The translations under genes were made by a program, and so were the position numbers. From Bradyrhizobium sp. 195 (GTDB taxonomy: Bacteria > Pseudomonadota > Alphaproteobacteria > Rhizobiales > Xanthobacteraceae): 64,000 nucleotides of DNA. This document shows positions 1 through 8,909 of this stretch, piece after piece; the stretch's first letter is position 1, and every line of letters starts with the position of its first letter. The stretch is from positions 6,696,001-6,760,000 of the forward strand of contig NZ_CP082161.1 of NCBI RefSeq assembly GCF_023101665.1. The letters run 5' to 3'. The notes under the pieces are model-generated. The model was not told where the DNA came from. It was given only the letters and a program-made list of their open reading frames with translations, and searched no databases.

Positions 1-603
1 AAGCTGGTTCGTCAAACCCGCGAGATCCTGCTTGCCGTTATGACCGTGAGTGGAGCGGGCATTCTGCTGTTGAACAAGGCATTTGTCTCGGTATGGATCG
101 GACCCGAGTACTATATGGGTGACGCACTCAATGCCTTGATGGTGATCGCGTTTCTTCAACTTTCACACATACGCTTGGAAGCCCAGATTCAGGACGTCGG
201 ACTGAACATTTCGAAGAAGGTTCTGGTCGCACTCGCGGCCACAGTGGTGAGCCTGCTATTGGCGGGCCTGCTTTTCCTTGTATTTGGCTCGCTCGAGAGC
301 ATCTATCTCGGCCTAATCATAGGCCGTTTGCTCGCTTCTATACTGCTGCCCCGGCTCGTTTCCGGTCTTGTTCCGATACCTGCCTATCATTGGCGCGGAA
401 TCGGAGTCTTGGCCATGGTTGTTGCCGCTTCGATATTCGCCGCACCTTTCGTTAATCCACACGGCTGGCTTGCTCTTTTGTTGACAGCCGCAATGGCATT
501 CGTAGTGCTAACCGGAATTGCCCTTGCATTCATCGTCTCTCGCGAGACGCGATCGCTTATCTTTGGACGAACCTTCGCCGTTCGCGAAAGGGTGACGCAA
601 TGA
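1..603 (+). CDS. Polysaccharide flippase (Wzx-like), C-terminal part
   Basis: The reading frame is open from the first base, so this is the 3' end of a gene that starts before the window. The visible 200 residues are almost entirely hydrophobic, with about five to six membrane segments and short basic loops. This fits the C-terminal half of a Wzx/MATE-type exporter that flips lipid-linked sugar repeats across the inner membrane. The stop codon overlaps the next start (ATGA), which points to translational coupling with the polymerase-like gene. The family call rests on topology and operon context; the diagnostic N-terminal half is missing. Confidence 0.75.
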   Translation, partial: KLVRQTREILLAVMTVSGAGILLLNKAFVSVWIGPEYYMGDALNALMVIAFLQLSHIRLEAQIQDVGLNISKKVLVALAATVVSLLLAGLLFLVFGSLESIYLGLIIGRLLASILLPRLVSGLVPIPAYHWRGIGVLAMVVAASIFAAPFVNPHGWLALLLTAAMAFVVLTGIALAFIVSRETRSLIFGRTFAVRERVTQ

Positions 604-2111
604 ATCCTACTCGTCCAATTCCCCACAAAATGTCACTCTTGGGCCAAGCGCTACTACTGGGCTGCTTGACGTTTGCTCTATACGCTGTGCCCACGGGAAA
701 TGACGCCTACGTCGCATGGCCTGTCATCATTCTATTTTATGCTTACTTCACGCGCTCGTTCCTTTCGCCAGTCCGCATTCGACCGGGCATCCCCGTTTAT
801 ACTTCGATCGAAACTCTCTTTTTGATGTTCTATTTCTTGCTATTCATAAATCCTTATCAGTTGCACTTTCTCGGACTTTCCGATCTCCGCAACAACTCGT
901 ACCTTCCCTTCGTGTACGAGAATGGATCGAACCAAGCCCTTGTTGCTTCCGCGCTCGGCTTCGTTGCATTTCATCTTGGGTTGAGCATTGCCACTGGATC
1001 AAAATCGAACTTGCCCTCGGCAACTAACGCAGCGAACGAAGGACAATACTATGTCACCTTTGGGTACCTCGCTCTGATCCTCCTCGCCGGATTCATTCTA
1101 ATTTATGAAGGAGCAGGCCTCCAAAGCGCGGACGAGGGGCGGTACACAAAGGTAACGAGCGGCGGCGCAATTGCGGACGGCATCTATCTAATCATCACGA
1201 TGCTCTGCATCGTTGCAGGATCGCGCGCTATTGCCCTGATCGCACAGAGGAAAGCTCTAGAGTTTCCGATTCTACTTTGCCTTCCGATTATAGCTTATTG
1301 GTCTGCGCGAATACTTCTCCATGGAGACCGGAATTCATTCTTCCTGATTGCAATCGCTGCAGGAGGCGGCTTTTTCACGTTTATTCGACGCACGTCATGG
1401 GTCGCGTTGGCAGCCTGCGTCTTCGCTTCACTGGCACTTTACACTGCGATCGAAACAGTACGAATGTCGCAGGATCGGTCTTTTTCTGGCCTGATCGAAA
1501 AGATGTTTGAAGATCGGCCGAGCCAGGAAGCAAATCGTAGTAGCAGCTTCGGCATAACGACAGCCACCTTACGAGCGACTTTCGACATCGTCCCCGAGCG
1601 GCTAGACTACGGATACGGTAAGTACAAGCTAATTGGATTCGCCGGAATCATTCCGTTAGTCCGAGGCTTCCTACTGGGCAGCGACGCTCACTTGACCAAC
1701 ACAGCTGAGGTTCTCTCGAACTATATGCTCGGCCCCAACGCAGGCTGGAGTGTCGGATCAAATCTGCTGACAGATGCGTATATGGACTTCGGGCCGCTCG
1801 GCATACCGGGATTGATTTTGCTGGCTGGACTATTTGCCGGGACGGTTCAAAGGCGCGCGGCAGTGACACCCTTTTCGACGCGCACAATTACCTTCTATCT
1901 CCTTGTGCTCGGAAACTTTGCCGAACTCTCACGGTATACCCTCGATTTTCCGGTAAGGATGCTCACGTGGACCTATATACTTTTTAAAGCCTACGACTTG
2001 CTCATGTGGATGCGGGGCCGAGCCATTCCCATGAAGAAGAGGGCAACAAGAAGTTATCCAGCGTCGCATTCCGTTGCTCGCTTGAGCAATCCTCTCAACA
2101 GTAAACGTTAG
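600..2111 (+). CDS. Wzy-like polysaccharide polymerase, multi-pass membrane protein
   Basis: A 503-residue protein with about ten or more hydrophobic segments spread over its length and a long polar loop near residues 290-380. This topology is typical of repeat-unit polymerases and O-antigen ligases. Its place directly after a flippase and before glycosyltransferases supports polymerisation of a surface polysaccharide at the periplasmic face of the inner membrane. The C-terminus is basic and probably cytoplasmic. No short catalytic motif can be named, since these families diverge strongly. It is one of three polymerase/ligase-like proteins in the window, and the only one in the AT-richer segment. 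Confidence 0.7.
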   Translation: MNPTRPIPHKMSLLGQALLLGCLTFALYAVPTGNDAYVAWPVIILFYAYFTRSFLSPVRIRPGIPVYTSIETLFLMFYFLLFINPYQLHFLGLSDLRNNSYLPFVYENGSNQALVASALGFVAFHLGLSIATGSKSNLPSATNAANEGQYYVTFGYLALILLAGFILIYEGAGLQSADEGRYTKVTSGGAIADGIYLIITMLCIVAGSRAIALIAQRKALEFPILLCLPIIAYWSARILLHGDRNSFFLIAIAAGGGFFTFIRRTSWVALAACVFASLALYTAIETVRMSQDRSFSGLIEKMFEDRPSQEANRSSSFGITTATLRATFDIVPERLDYGYGKYKLIGFAGIIPLVRGFLLGSDAHLTNTAEVLSNYMLGPNAGWSVGSNLLTDAYMDFGPLGIPGLILLAGLFAGTVQRRAAVTPFSTRTITFYLLVLGNFAELSRYTLDFPVRMLTWTYILFKAYDLLMWMRGRAIPMKKRATRSYPASHSVARLSNPLNSKR

Positions 2112-2124
2112 CCACCGATTGACT

Positions 2125-3189
2125 ATGAGACCGATTCGCGTCTGCTTTCTCATACAAGCCATGTCAGACGGTGGGGCGCAAAAGCAATGCATCTACTTGC
2201 TGAACGAGCTTCAGAAAAGAGATGACATCGAGTTGCATCTCATCCACTTCTACACTGGTGTGCATGACCATCTACTTCAGAACATAAACCTGAAGATTCA
2301 TAGGATTCCCGTTAGGTCGAACTACGATCCGAGAAACATCCTGAGCCTTCGCGCCCTGATCAGAAAGATACAACCAGACATTCTTCTCTCTTGGCTACAC
2401 GCGTGCGATGCTTACAGCTTCTTCGTTCGGCTTGGTACGGCTGGGCTGACGTGGATCATGACAGAAAGAGACTCAAAGTATCCGCCTGACTTTCGCTATT
2501 GGCTTCGGCGCCGTCTCGGAGTCTTTGCTGATGGGATTATCGCAAACTCTGAAAAAGGAAAACTATACTGGATTGAAGCAGGTGCGGCACGGCCTTGCTT
2601 CGTGATACCGAATATTGTGCAACCACATGCCCTTATCGATAGTTCGATTGCTTCTAATTCCGTGGTGTATGCCGGCCGACTTGAGCCTCAGAAGAATGTG
2701 CCAATCGTTGTCCAAGCCTTCTGCGCGTTGGCCAAACGTCGTCCCGACCTCAGGTTTACCATCCTTGGCGATGGCAGCCTTAGGAGCGAGCTCCAAGGCA
2801 TAGTCTTGCGCGCCGGATTGAGCGATCGGATAGATTTCCTCGGATTTCGCCAAGACATATCCGCCTATCTGTCGAAGGCGGCCGTGGTTGTGAGCTTGAG
2901 CCATCACGAAGGCCTGCCGAACGTGTTGCTAGAGAGTGTCGCGGCGGGTTCAAAGATCGTGGCTTCGAACATTCCCGAACATCGTGAGCTGCTTGGGCCT
3001 GACTACCCGTTCTACGTTAGCAACCGGGATGACCCTATCGCTTGTGCGGATATCGTTGAAATGGCCCTTCTATCGGGGCCGAGCAATGCTATGGAATTCG
3101 CGATATCGAGAATTGCCAATATGACTCCTGAGAAGATTGCGGCGTCATACGCCAATTCCTTTAGGTCTATGGTAAGGAACATCGAATGA
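2125..3189 (+). CDS. Glycosyltransferase family 4
   Basis: A GT-B fold glycosyltransferase of 354 residues. The N-terminal half opens with a beta strand and a Gly-rich turn (VCFLIQAMSDGGAQ). The C-terminal donor-binding half has the signatures VVYAGRLEPQKN and SHHEGLPNVLLES, the latter holding the paired-Glu pattern of GT4 enzymes. It likely adds one sugar from a nucleotide-sugar donor to the lipid-linked repeat on the cytoplasmic side. The ATG at 2125 is preferred over an in-frame TTG at 2119. The gene follows the polymerase by 13 bases and its stop overlaps the next start. Donor and acceptor cannot be read from sequence. Confidence 0.88.
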   Translation: MRPIRVCFLIQAMSDGGAQKQCIYLLNELQKRDDIELHLIHFYTGVHDHLLQNINLKIHRIPVRSNYDPRNILSLRALIRKIQPDILLSWLHACDAYSFFVRLGTAGLTWIMTERDSKYPPDFRYWLRRRLGVFADGIIANSEKGKLYWIEAGAARPCFVIPNIVQPHALIDSSIASNSVVYAGRLEPQKNVPIVVQAFCALAKRRPDLRFTILGDGSLRSELQGIVLRAGLSDRIDFLGFRQDISAYLSKAAVVVSLSHHEGLPNVLLESVAAGSKIVASNIPEHRELLGPDYPFYVSNRDDPIACADIVEMALLSGPSNAMEFAISRIANMTPEKIAASYANSFRSMVRNIE

Positions 3190-3749
3190 GCAGGACACGG
3201 CGGGCAATTTCACGCATAGTTCTTCACGCGCTCAAGATTGCGCTTGCGCCGATCGAGAACCTCAGCCCACGGACGTACATGAAGCTGTACGTCCCGCTTC
3301 TTTCCGCATACGGAATACGTCTGAACGGTTTCCCGCGCTACATTTCTCTTCGAGCTAGATTTGACGACTTCAACTACATCACGCTCGGTGAACGGACCGT
3401 CATCTCCAAATACGTGATTCTCCTGACGCACGACTATTCGTTGACTACCGCGTTGATTGCAATTGGAGAACCGCCTCCTACAGATATTGCGGTGAAGCGA
3501 GAGATAAAGATCGGCGCCAATGTATTCATCGGAATGAATGCTGTGATTTTGCCCGGAACAGAAATTGGAGACAATGTAATTATTGGTGCCGGCAGTGTGG
3601 TGAGGGGACGAGTTCCGTCGGACTCCATCATGTTTGGCAATCCCGCACAGAGAGTTGATAGCCTGCGCGATCATCCAGATCGCTGGAGAGAGCGCCGCGC
3701 TGCTCCTTCGGCAACGGTGGATTGGGAGTTTGGGAAAGACACAACATGA
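3186..3749 (+). CDS. Hexapeptide-repeat (left-handed beta-helix) acyltransferase
   Basis: A 187-residue protein ending in left-handed beta-helix hexapeptide repeats: IGANVFIGMNAVILPGTEIG, then IGDNVIIGAGSVV and the usual PAQRV end. The central HDYS motif holds the likely catalytic His of WcaF/NodL/Maa-type O-acetyltransferases. It probably acetylates a sugar of the polysaccharide repeat using acetyl-CoA. It overlaps the upstream glycosyltransferase by ATGA, and its own stop overlaps the next start. It sits directly before an esterase of the acetylesterase type, so acetyl groups may be added and then trimmed in this pathway (inference). Confidence 0.85.
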   Translation: MSRTRRAISRIVLHALKIALAPIENLSPRTYMKLYVPLLSAYGIRLNGFPRYISLRARFDDFNYITLGERTVISKYVILLTHDYSLTTALIAIGEPPPTDIAVKREIKIGANVFIGMNAVILPGTEIGDNVIIGAGSVVRGRVPSDSIMFGNPAQRVDSLRDHPDRWRERRAAPSATVDWEFGKDTT

Positions 3750-4615
3750 GCGTGGCGAAAGTAGCCGGGGTTATTGCAATCAAACGTGCCTTACTCTTGG
3801 CAGCACATTTATTTCTCACCGGCTCAGCTATAGCTGCCAATATTCCATCGGGGGCATTCGCCAGGGAAACCTTGCGCATTATTCTAATTGGAGATTCAAC
3901 CGTAGCCCCCCAGACTGGATGGGGCGGGCTCTTTTGCGCACTACACGTGAAGGAAGATGTCGCTTGCCTCAATCTGGCCCGAGGCGGTCGCAGCACCCGA
4001 ACGTACAGGGAGGACGGCTTTTGGGACATCGTCAAAAGCGAAGTTCAGATTTCTAGCTACCAGAAGACCTTTGTACTAGTTCAGATGGGCCACAACGATA
4101 AATCTATGGATCCCGCAGTCGGAACCGACCTCAAGGGCGAATTTCCGAGTAATCTGCGCCGGTTCGTGCAGGAGCTTCGTGCGTTAGGTGCCATACCAGT
4201 GTTGGTAACCCCATTAGCAACTCGTCACTTTAAGAGCGGGCAGATCAACAACACGCTGCTACCTTGGGCTCTAGAAGTCGAGAAGGTTGGAAAAGAGCTC
4301 AACACGCCGGTTGTCGAATTAAACCGAAGCAGCGCAGTACTCATTCAGCGTCTCGGAGCGGTCGCTTCTGCCGAATTCTCGGCCGTGGCGCCATCCGAAC
4401 CGGAAAGGAAAGCAGCAGAGGCTGGCAACACACTGCAGCCCAGGCTTCCGAAATCAACACCGATCACTCCTGAAACTCCGCAGGACGACCCACGTCGAAG
4501 ATATACGCAAGACTATACTCATTTGAATCGAAGCGGTGCGGAGGCGGTCTCCGCGCTGGTGGCTTCGAACTTGGCCGATACCATCCCTGATTTGCGTTCT
4601 CACCTAATTCCATAG
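3746..4615 (+). CDS. Secreted SGNH/GDSL esterase, rhamnogalacturonan acetylesterase-like
   Basis: The start at 3746 overlaps the previous stop (ATGA) and gives 289 residues with a signal peptide (about 1-31). SGNH blocks are present in order: GDST with Ser51, ARGGRST (block II Gly near 80), GHND with Asn117, and DYTHL with Asp256 and His259. This order and the GHND and DxxH forms match rhamnogalacturonan acetylesterases (YesT/RhgT type), which remove acetyl groups from polysaccharides outside the cytoplasm. A Pro-rich insert lies at about 212-250, just before the catalytic Asp/His block. In this operon it more plausibly edits the exported polysaccharide than digests pectin, but both remain possible. 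Confidence 0.85.
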   Translation: MSVAKVAGVIAIKRALLLAAHLFLTGSAIAANIPSGAFARETLRIILIGDSTVAPQTGWGGLFCALHVKEDVACLNLARGGRSTRTYREDGFWDIVKSEVQISSYQKTFVLVQMGHNDKSMDPAVGTDLKGEFPSNLRRFVQELRALGAIPVLVTPLATRHFKSGQINNTLLPWALEVEKVGKELNTPVVELNRSSAVLIQRLGAVASAEFSAVAPSEPERKAAEAGNTLQPRLPKSTPITPETPQDDPRRRYTQDYTHLNRSGAEAVSALVASNLADTIPDLRSHLIP

Positions 4616-4622
4616 AAGCCAC

Positions 4623-6629
4623 ATGCGTAGGACGCACTTTGCCTTATCATTGCTGCTTGGGGTCTACCTTCTTCCTCAGCCTGTAGAGGCTAACGGACCC
4701 AGGGATGACATCAATATATTCGTATCCCCCGAGGGGCGAGACGATGCAGATGGACTGAGGCCCGAGCCGAATCCCTTGGGAAGAGAGGGTCCACTCCGGA
4801 CCATCGAAAAAGCAGTCTCGCTCGTTCGCGGATTGAGAGCCAATCAACCTCAGGTCGGAAAGAAGGCGATTACCGTTTTTCTCCGGGGGGGTAAATACGA
4901 GCTGGAGAGTCCACTGGTTTTCCGACCGGAGGACTCCGGTTCCTCTGATGCCCCGACTACTTATCGCTCTTATCCAAACGAATTGGCTCGCCTCGAGGGT
5001 AGCACGCGCCTTAAAAGCTGGCATCTTGGACAGGATGGGGTTTGGTCAGTTAAGTACCCTTCGTCACTATCGCCGGCAGGTTGCCCTCAGCAATTATTCG
5101 TTGGAGGAGAAAGGCGCTATCGGCCGCGCCTGCCTGCGACGGGCACACTAGAAATCAAGAGCCTTCCAAAGGAAGCGCGGCCGCTGAACGATCGGTTCAT
5201 TGCAGGGGAAGGGGATCTGCCACTGGATCTCAGGAGTTTCACAGACACTGAAATCGTCATCTTCGATGCGTGGACCGCGTCTCGCATGCGGCCAACGTCT
5301 TACGACCCATCATCGAAAATCCTCGGGCTTTCTGGCAAGTTCGCGGGTCACGGAGTCCACCGTGACATGACGCCGGGCCTCCCCTACTTCATCGAGAATT
5401 ATCGGGATCGACCGCTTACCGAGGGATCGTGGCAGTGCGATGCAGGCAAGCTTGAAATTAGATATCGTCCGGCAAACAATGAGGCGTTTTCTGCCGAGGA
5501 AGCCGTTGTTCCGCGACTTACGAAGCTGATATCCATCGAAGGAAGCAAGACACAAAGCGTTCATGATCTTCATTTCGAGGACCTGTATTTTTCGACGACG
5601 GCGTGGCGCCTACCTAATGATGGCTGGGCAGCCATGCAGGCGGAAGTCGGCCTGCCCGGCGCGATCGAAATGCAGAACGCGAATGCCATAAAGTTCAGGC
5701 GCTTTGCATTGGTTCATACCGGCGCTACTGGCATCCGCATTCGAGAAAATTGCTTCGACGTCGAAATCAGCCAGGGAGAACTGCGGGATCTTGGCGGCAC
5801 GGGGATTGCAATCGGCTCCGAACAACGCAGACCCGCTCCTGGAACGCCCTGGAACGAAGGCGAGAGTAGCTTGTCTCCGACCCGTGACGTGAGAGTATCG
5901 GACAATCTTATTGCTTCCGTGGGTCGAATTCACTTCGCCGCGGTAGGTGTATGGATTGGCCAAGCGGACCACATTCTGGTGGAACGAAACGAGATTCGCG
6001 ACCTCTACTATACGGGAATCTCGGTAGGATGGACGTGGGAGTATGGCCCGAGCTTAAGTCACGACAACAGGATTGTCGGCAATGTGGTCTCCGACTTCGG
6101 ACAAGGAGTGCTTTCCGATCTAGGCGGAATCTATACACTTGGACGTCAAGCCAACTCGCTCGTTGAAGGCAACTTCATTCTTGGAGGTAAGGCTCGTAAG
6201 TATGGCGGCCACGGACTCTACGCGGATGCAGGAACCGCTGGGTTTTCGTTTCGCAATAATGTCGTCATGAGCGTTTCTCACGCGGGCATTCATATCCATT
6301 ACGGGACGGACCTGTTATTCGAGCGAAATTATCTTCTCGATTATGGAGAAGCCGGCGTTCGCTGCACGCGCCCTTCGAAGGGCTCATCTGTCGTATTCAA
6401 GAACAACTCCCTAGAATCAGACCGCGCGCCTCCGTTCTTCGGTGTCTGCACCGACCGATCCTACGTGTTCGCGGACAACGAAATCATCTCTGGCAAAGCC
6501 ACACAATCCTCGTCCGGCTTGCCAACGAAAATACAGCAAGCTGTCGAAGAGATCCGCTCGCGGGCTGGACGCACATCGCCAACTCGATTCACCGAAAATA
6601 TGCAAGATGCTCCAAGCATCGTTCCTTAG
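4623..6629 (+). CDS. Secreted right-handed parallel beta-helix protein, putative polysaccharide-active enzyme
   Basis: A 668-residue protein with a signal peptide ending near VEA (about residue 23). The N-terminal region has the pattern IFVSPEGRDDADG, a TIEKA segment and FLRGGKYEL, which opens many large secreted beta-helix carbohydrate enzymes (GH120/GH141-like and lyase-like families). Repeating segments from about 330 onward (HDLHFEDLYF, VRVSDNLI, ILVERNEIRDL, NRIVGNVVSDFG, SLVEGNFIL) fit coils of a parallel beta-helix. It starts 7 bases after the esterase and so is likely coexpressed. Lyase, hydrolase and epimerase (AlgG-like) roles are all possible; no catalytic residue can be assigned. 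Confidence 0.75.
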   Translation: MRRTHFALSLLLGVYLLPQPVEANGPRDDINIFVSPEGRDDADGLRPEPNPLGREGPLRTIEKAVSLVRGLRANQPQVGKKAITVFLRGGKYELESPLVFRPEDSGSSDAPTTYRSYPNELARLEGSTRLKSWHLGQDGVWSVKYPSSLSPAGCPQQLFVGGERRYRPRLPATGTLEIKSLPKEARPLNDRFIAGEGDLPLDLRSFTDTEIVIFDAWTASRMRPTSYDPSSKILGLSGKFAGHGVHRDMTPGLPYFIENYRDRPLTEGSWQCDAGKLEIRYRPANNEAFSAEEAVVPRLTKLISIEGSKTQSVHDLHFEDLYFSTTAWRLPNDGWAAMQAEVGLPGAIEMQNANAIKFRRFALVHTGATGIRIRENCFDVEISQGELRDLGGTGIAIGSEQRRPAPGTPWNEGESSLSPTRDVRVSDNLIASVGRIHFAAVGVWIGQADHILVERNEIRDLYYTGISVGWTWEYGPSLSHDNRIVGNVVSDFGQGVLSDLGGIYTLGRQANSLVEGNFILGGKARKYGGHGLYADAGTAGFSFRNNVVMSVSHAGIHIHYGTDLLFERNYLLDYGEAGVRCTRPSKGSSVVFKNNSLESDRAPPFFGVCTDRSYVFADNEIISGKATQSSSGLPTKIQQAVEEIRSRAGRTSPTRFTENMQDAPSIVP

Positions 6630-6660
6630 ACGACATTTTTCTTTACAGGATGACAATCTA

Positions 6661-7395
6661 ATGAGCTTCGATCTGTTTGCACTGCGCGCGCGAAAGCTCA
6701 GCTACGCTTTGCGGGTGCCACTTTTCCGACGAGCACTACGCACTGGGGTTCTGGCGGGCGTCGAGCATACGTATGCTTTACGTCACCTCACGCCGGGCTT
6801 GGTAATTGATATTGGCGCGAACCGCGGGCAATTTGCCCTGCTCGCTCGCCATCTTTGGCCCGCTGCTTATATCACGTCGTTTGAACCCTTACCTGGGCCC
6901 AATGCGATCTGCAGGAAGGCGATGGTCGGTGACGAGCGTTTTAAACTGTTTGAAGCTGCGGTATCGACCGAAACCGGGAGTTCGACGATCAACGTCACCA
7001 GGGAAGACGATTCATCTTCGCTGCTTCCGTTAGGTGAGGAACACCAGCGCCTTTACGGCTCCAGCATTGCGTCAACGCTTACGATCAAAACAGACAGACT
7101 CTGCGCCTTTATCGCTCCAGATGAGTGTCCAGCTTCATGCTTGCTGAAGATCGACACCCAAGGCTTTGAACTGGAAGTCCTCAAAGGAAGCGAAGAGTTG
7201 CTCAGACGAGTTCAGCACATTTATGCGGAGCTCTCTTTCATTGAACTCTATCGAGGACAGCCGCTGGCGTCCGAAGTGATCAGCTATCTTCATGCGAAAG
7301 GTTATCAGTTGGCGGGCGTCTTCAACGTCGCTCACGACGGTGCCGATCGGCCGATTCAAGCTGATATGCTCTTCTCGCGAGTCGAGAAGGAATAG
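6661..7395 (+). CDS. FkbM-family SAM-dependent methyltransferase
   Basis: A protein of 244 residues from the ATG at 6661, which is preceded by AGGA; earlier in-frame starts would lie inside the beta-helix gene. The SAM-binding motif I is VIDIGANRGQ (48-57), followed by SFEPLP, which likely holds the acidic ribose-binding residue. LLKIDTQGFELEVLKG is the strongly conserved FkbM signature. Members of the family O-methylate sugars or polyketides. Here the likely substrate is a sugar of the repeat or its terminal residue, done in the cytoplasm. The gene ends 4 bases before the next start. Confidence 0.88.
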   Translation: MSFDLFALRARKLSYALRVPLFRRALRTGVLAGVEHTYALRHLTPGLVIDIGANRGQFALLARHLWPAAYITSFEPLPGPNAICRKAMVGDERFKLFEAAVSTETGSSTINVTREDDSSSLLPLGEEHQRLYGSSIASTLTIKTDRLCAFIAPDECPASCLLKIDTQGFELEVLKGSEELLRRVQHIYAELSFIELYRGQPLASEVISYLHAKGYQLAGVFNVAHDGADRPIQADMLFSRVEKE

Positions 7396-7399
7396 TACT

Positions 7400-8494
7400 G
7401 TGTCAGAAGCCGAAAAGTCGAGTGTAGTCGTTGTCGGCGCGCTTCCTCCACCGATGCACGGTCAAGCCGCGGTGAATGCCGCTGTTGCCGAAGGCCTAAA
7501 ATGCTTGCCGGCTTACCTTTCCATTATCGATACATCACCAGGAAAAGCAAAGAAAAGCATTGCGTATCACTTTAGGAGGATCTCTGGCGTCCTGAGAGCC
7601 GCCGTAGCGCTGGCCAAATGTAATCATCGGCACGCAAAAACACTGTACATGCCGTTTCAGGCTGGCCACGGCATCGTTTACAACCTTTTCTTAGCTCTTG
7701 TCGCACGGCTAACGGGCTTTGCGATTGTACTACATCATCATTCATCGGCGCACACACTCCGACGTCTTCCGATGTTCGCTTTGCTTGCTCGACTCTGTGG
7801 CCAACGAACTACTCACGTCGCTCTTTCCGACCAGATGGCTCGTGACATGGAACAGCATTATGGCCTCACGGGGCGAACGCTCGTCAGTGGCAATGCCTGC
7901 CACATTCCGTCTCCTCCGCTCTCGGAAACCGTGCCGATATGCGACGACTTGGTCGTTGGCTTGCTCGCAAATCTCAATTCGGAAAAAGGCCTCCAACTCG
8001 CGATCGATACGGTGATCGACGCACGCGAGAAGGGAGCAAAGGCGAAGTTGGTACTTGCCGGCCCATTGATGGGAACCGCGTCAGAAGAATGTGTAGCCCG
8101 CGCGTTTAGCATTTTGGGCGAAGCTCTGGAGGTCTGGGGCCCTGTCGACAAGGCAAAAAAGGATCATTTCTTCAGATATGTGCAAGTCTTCTTATTTCCC
8201 ACCACATATCGATACGAAGCTCAACCGCTCGTAATCTACGAAGCGTTGAGCTACGGACTGCCCGTGATCTCCACGAATGCCGGCTACATCCCAGAGATGC
8301 TTGGCCGCACTGGAACGATCGTTCAAATCGATCGGGAAATCCGTAACCGACTAACAAGGGAGCTGCTCAGATACTGCAATGATCTCGACTTGCTCGTTCG
8401 CGCAGCCATTGAGTCACGACGCGAATTTGAAAGGGCCGCGGAGATCAGCAGGACGGAGTTCGCCGAACTATGCGCGGTGATAGCCGCGAATTAG
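7400..8494 (+). CDS. Glycosyltransferase family 4
   Basis: A GT-B type enzyme of 364 residues. The start is the GTG at 7400, four bases after the methyltransferase stop and behind AAGGAA; earlier in-frame starts lie inside that gene. It shows an N-terminal VVVVGALPPPMHGQ segment, a donor-domain strand GLLANLNSEKGLQLA and the paired-Glu region YEAQPLVIYEALSYGLPVIS. It likely transfers one sugar during repeat-unit assembly. It is the last gene of the plus-strand operon, ending 7 bases before a convergent gene, with no clear intrinsic terminator between them. Confidence 0.87.
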   Translation: MSEAEKSSVVVVGALPPPMHGQAAVNAAVAEGLKCLPAYLSIIDTSPGKAKKSIAYHFRRISGVLRAAVALAKCNHRHAKTLYMPFQAGHGIVYNLFLALVARLTGFAIVLHHHSSAHTLRRLPMFALLARLCGQRTTHVALSDQMARDMEQHYGLTGRTLVSGNACHIPSPPLSETVPICDDLVVGLLANLNSEKGLQLAIDTVIDAREKGAKAKLVLAGPLMGTASEECVARAFSILGEALEVWGPVDKAKKDHFFRYVQVFLFPTTYRYEAQPLVIYEALSYGLPVISTNAGYIPEMLGRTGTIVQIDREIRNRLTRELLRYCNDLDLLVRAAIESRREFERAAEISRTEFAELCAVIAAN

Positions 8495-8501
8495 GCCGAG
8501 C

Positions 8502-8909
8502 TCAACGTATAACATACCTGAAGAACCTCACGTTCTTCATCGTTCCGATAATAACTTCCGTGCGCATATAGGGCCGCAGATCAACCGGCGTGCATCTATC
8601 CGAATTGAAATAGCAGACCTTCAACTTCAATGGCTTGGTGCAGTTGTTCTTGATACTGATGATATGGTCGTACACGTCTGGCTCTACGACATGAGCTCGG
8701 GCGACTGCGTAAGTCTCATAACACAATCGACCAAGCGAATCCCGCACGTTTGCGGCGGGGAGGCTTGAAGACGATTCGGCCGGCCCTTGAAGAGTAAACG
8801 AGGAGCTGGCGCCTCCAGGCGCTTGAGCACTCACAGGACCGGCAATGCTCAGGGCAGCACATACTCCTGCTGCCAGGAGTACTGATCTAACGAGTTCGAC
8901 GGCTGTCAT
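8502..8909 (-). CDS. Small secreted Cys-containing protein, unknown function
   Basis: 135 residues from the ATG at 8909, which overlaps the upstream stop (TGATG); an in-frame TTG lies two codons earlier. A signal peptide runs to about residue 28 (ending VSAQA), then a Ser-rich linker, then a compact domain with four cysteines (LCYETYAV, NNCTKP, VCYFNSDRC), which suggests a disulfide-stabilised periplasmic fold. It is the last gene of the minus-strand autokinase operon, so a role in polysaccharide export or in its control is plausible. No family is recognised. Confidence 0.65.
   Translation of the reverse strand: MTAVELVRSVLLAAGVCAALSIAGPVSAQAPGGASSSFTLQGPAESSSSLPAANVRDSLGRLCYETYAVARAHVVEPDVYDHIISIKNNCTKPLKLKVCYFNSDRCTPVDLRPYMRTEVIIGTMKNVRFFRYVIR

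Noticed and set aside
4623..6629. Pectate lyase call for the beta-helix protein
   Set aside because: No lyase-specific catalytic Arg or Ca-binding Asp cluster could be placed; only the fold is supported.
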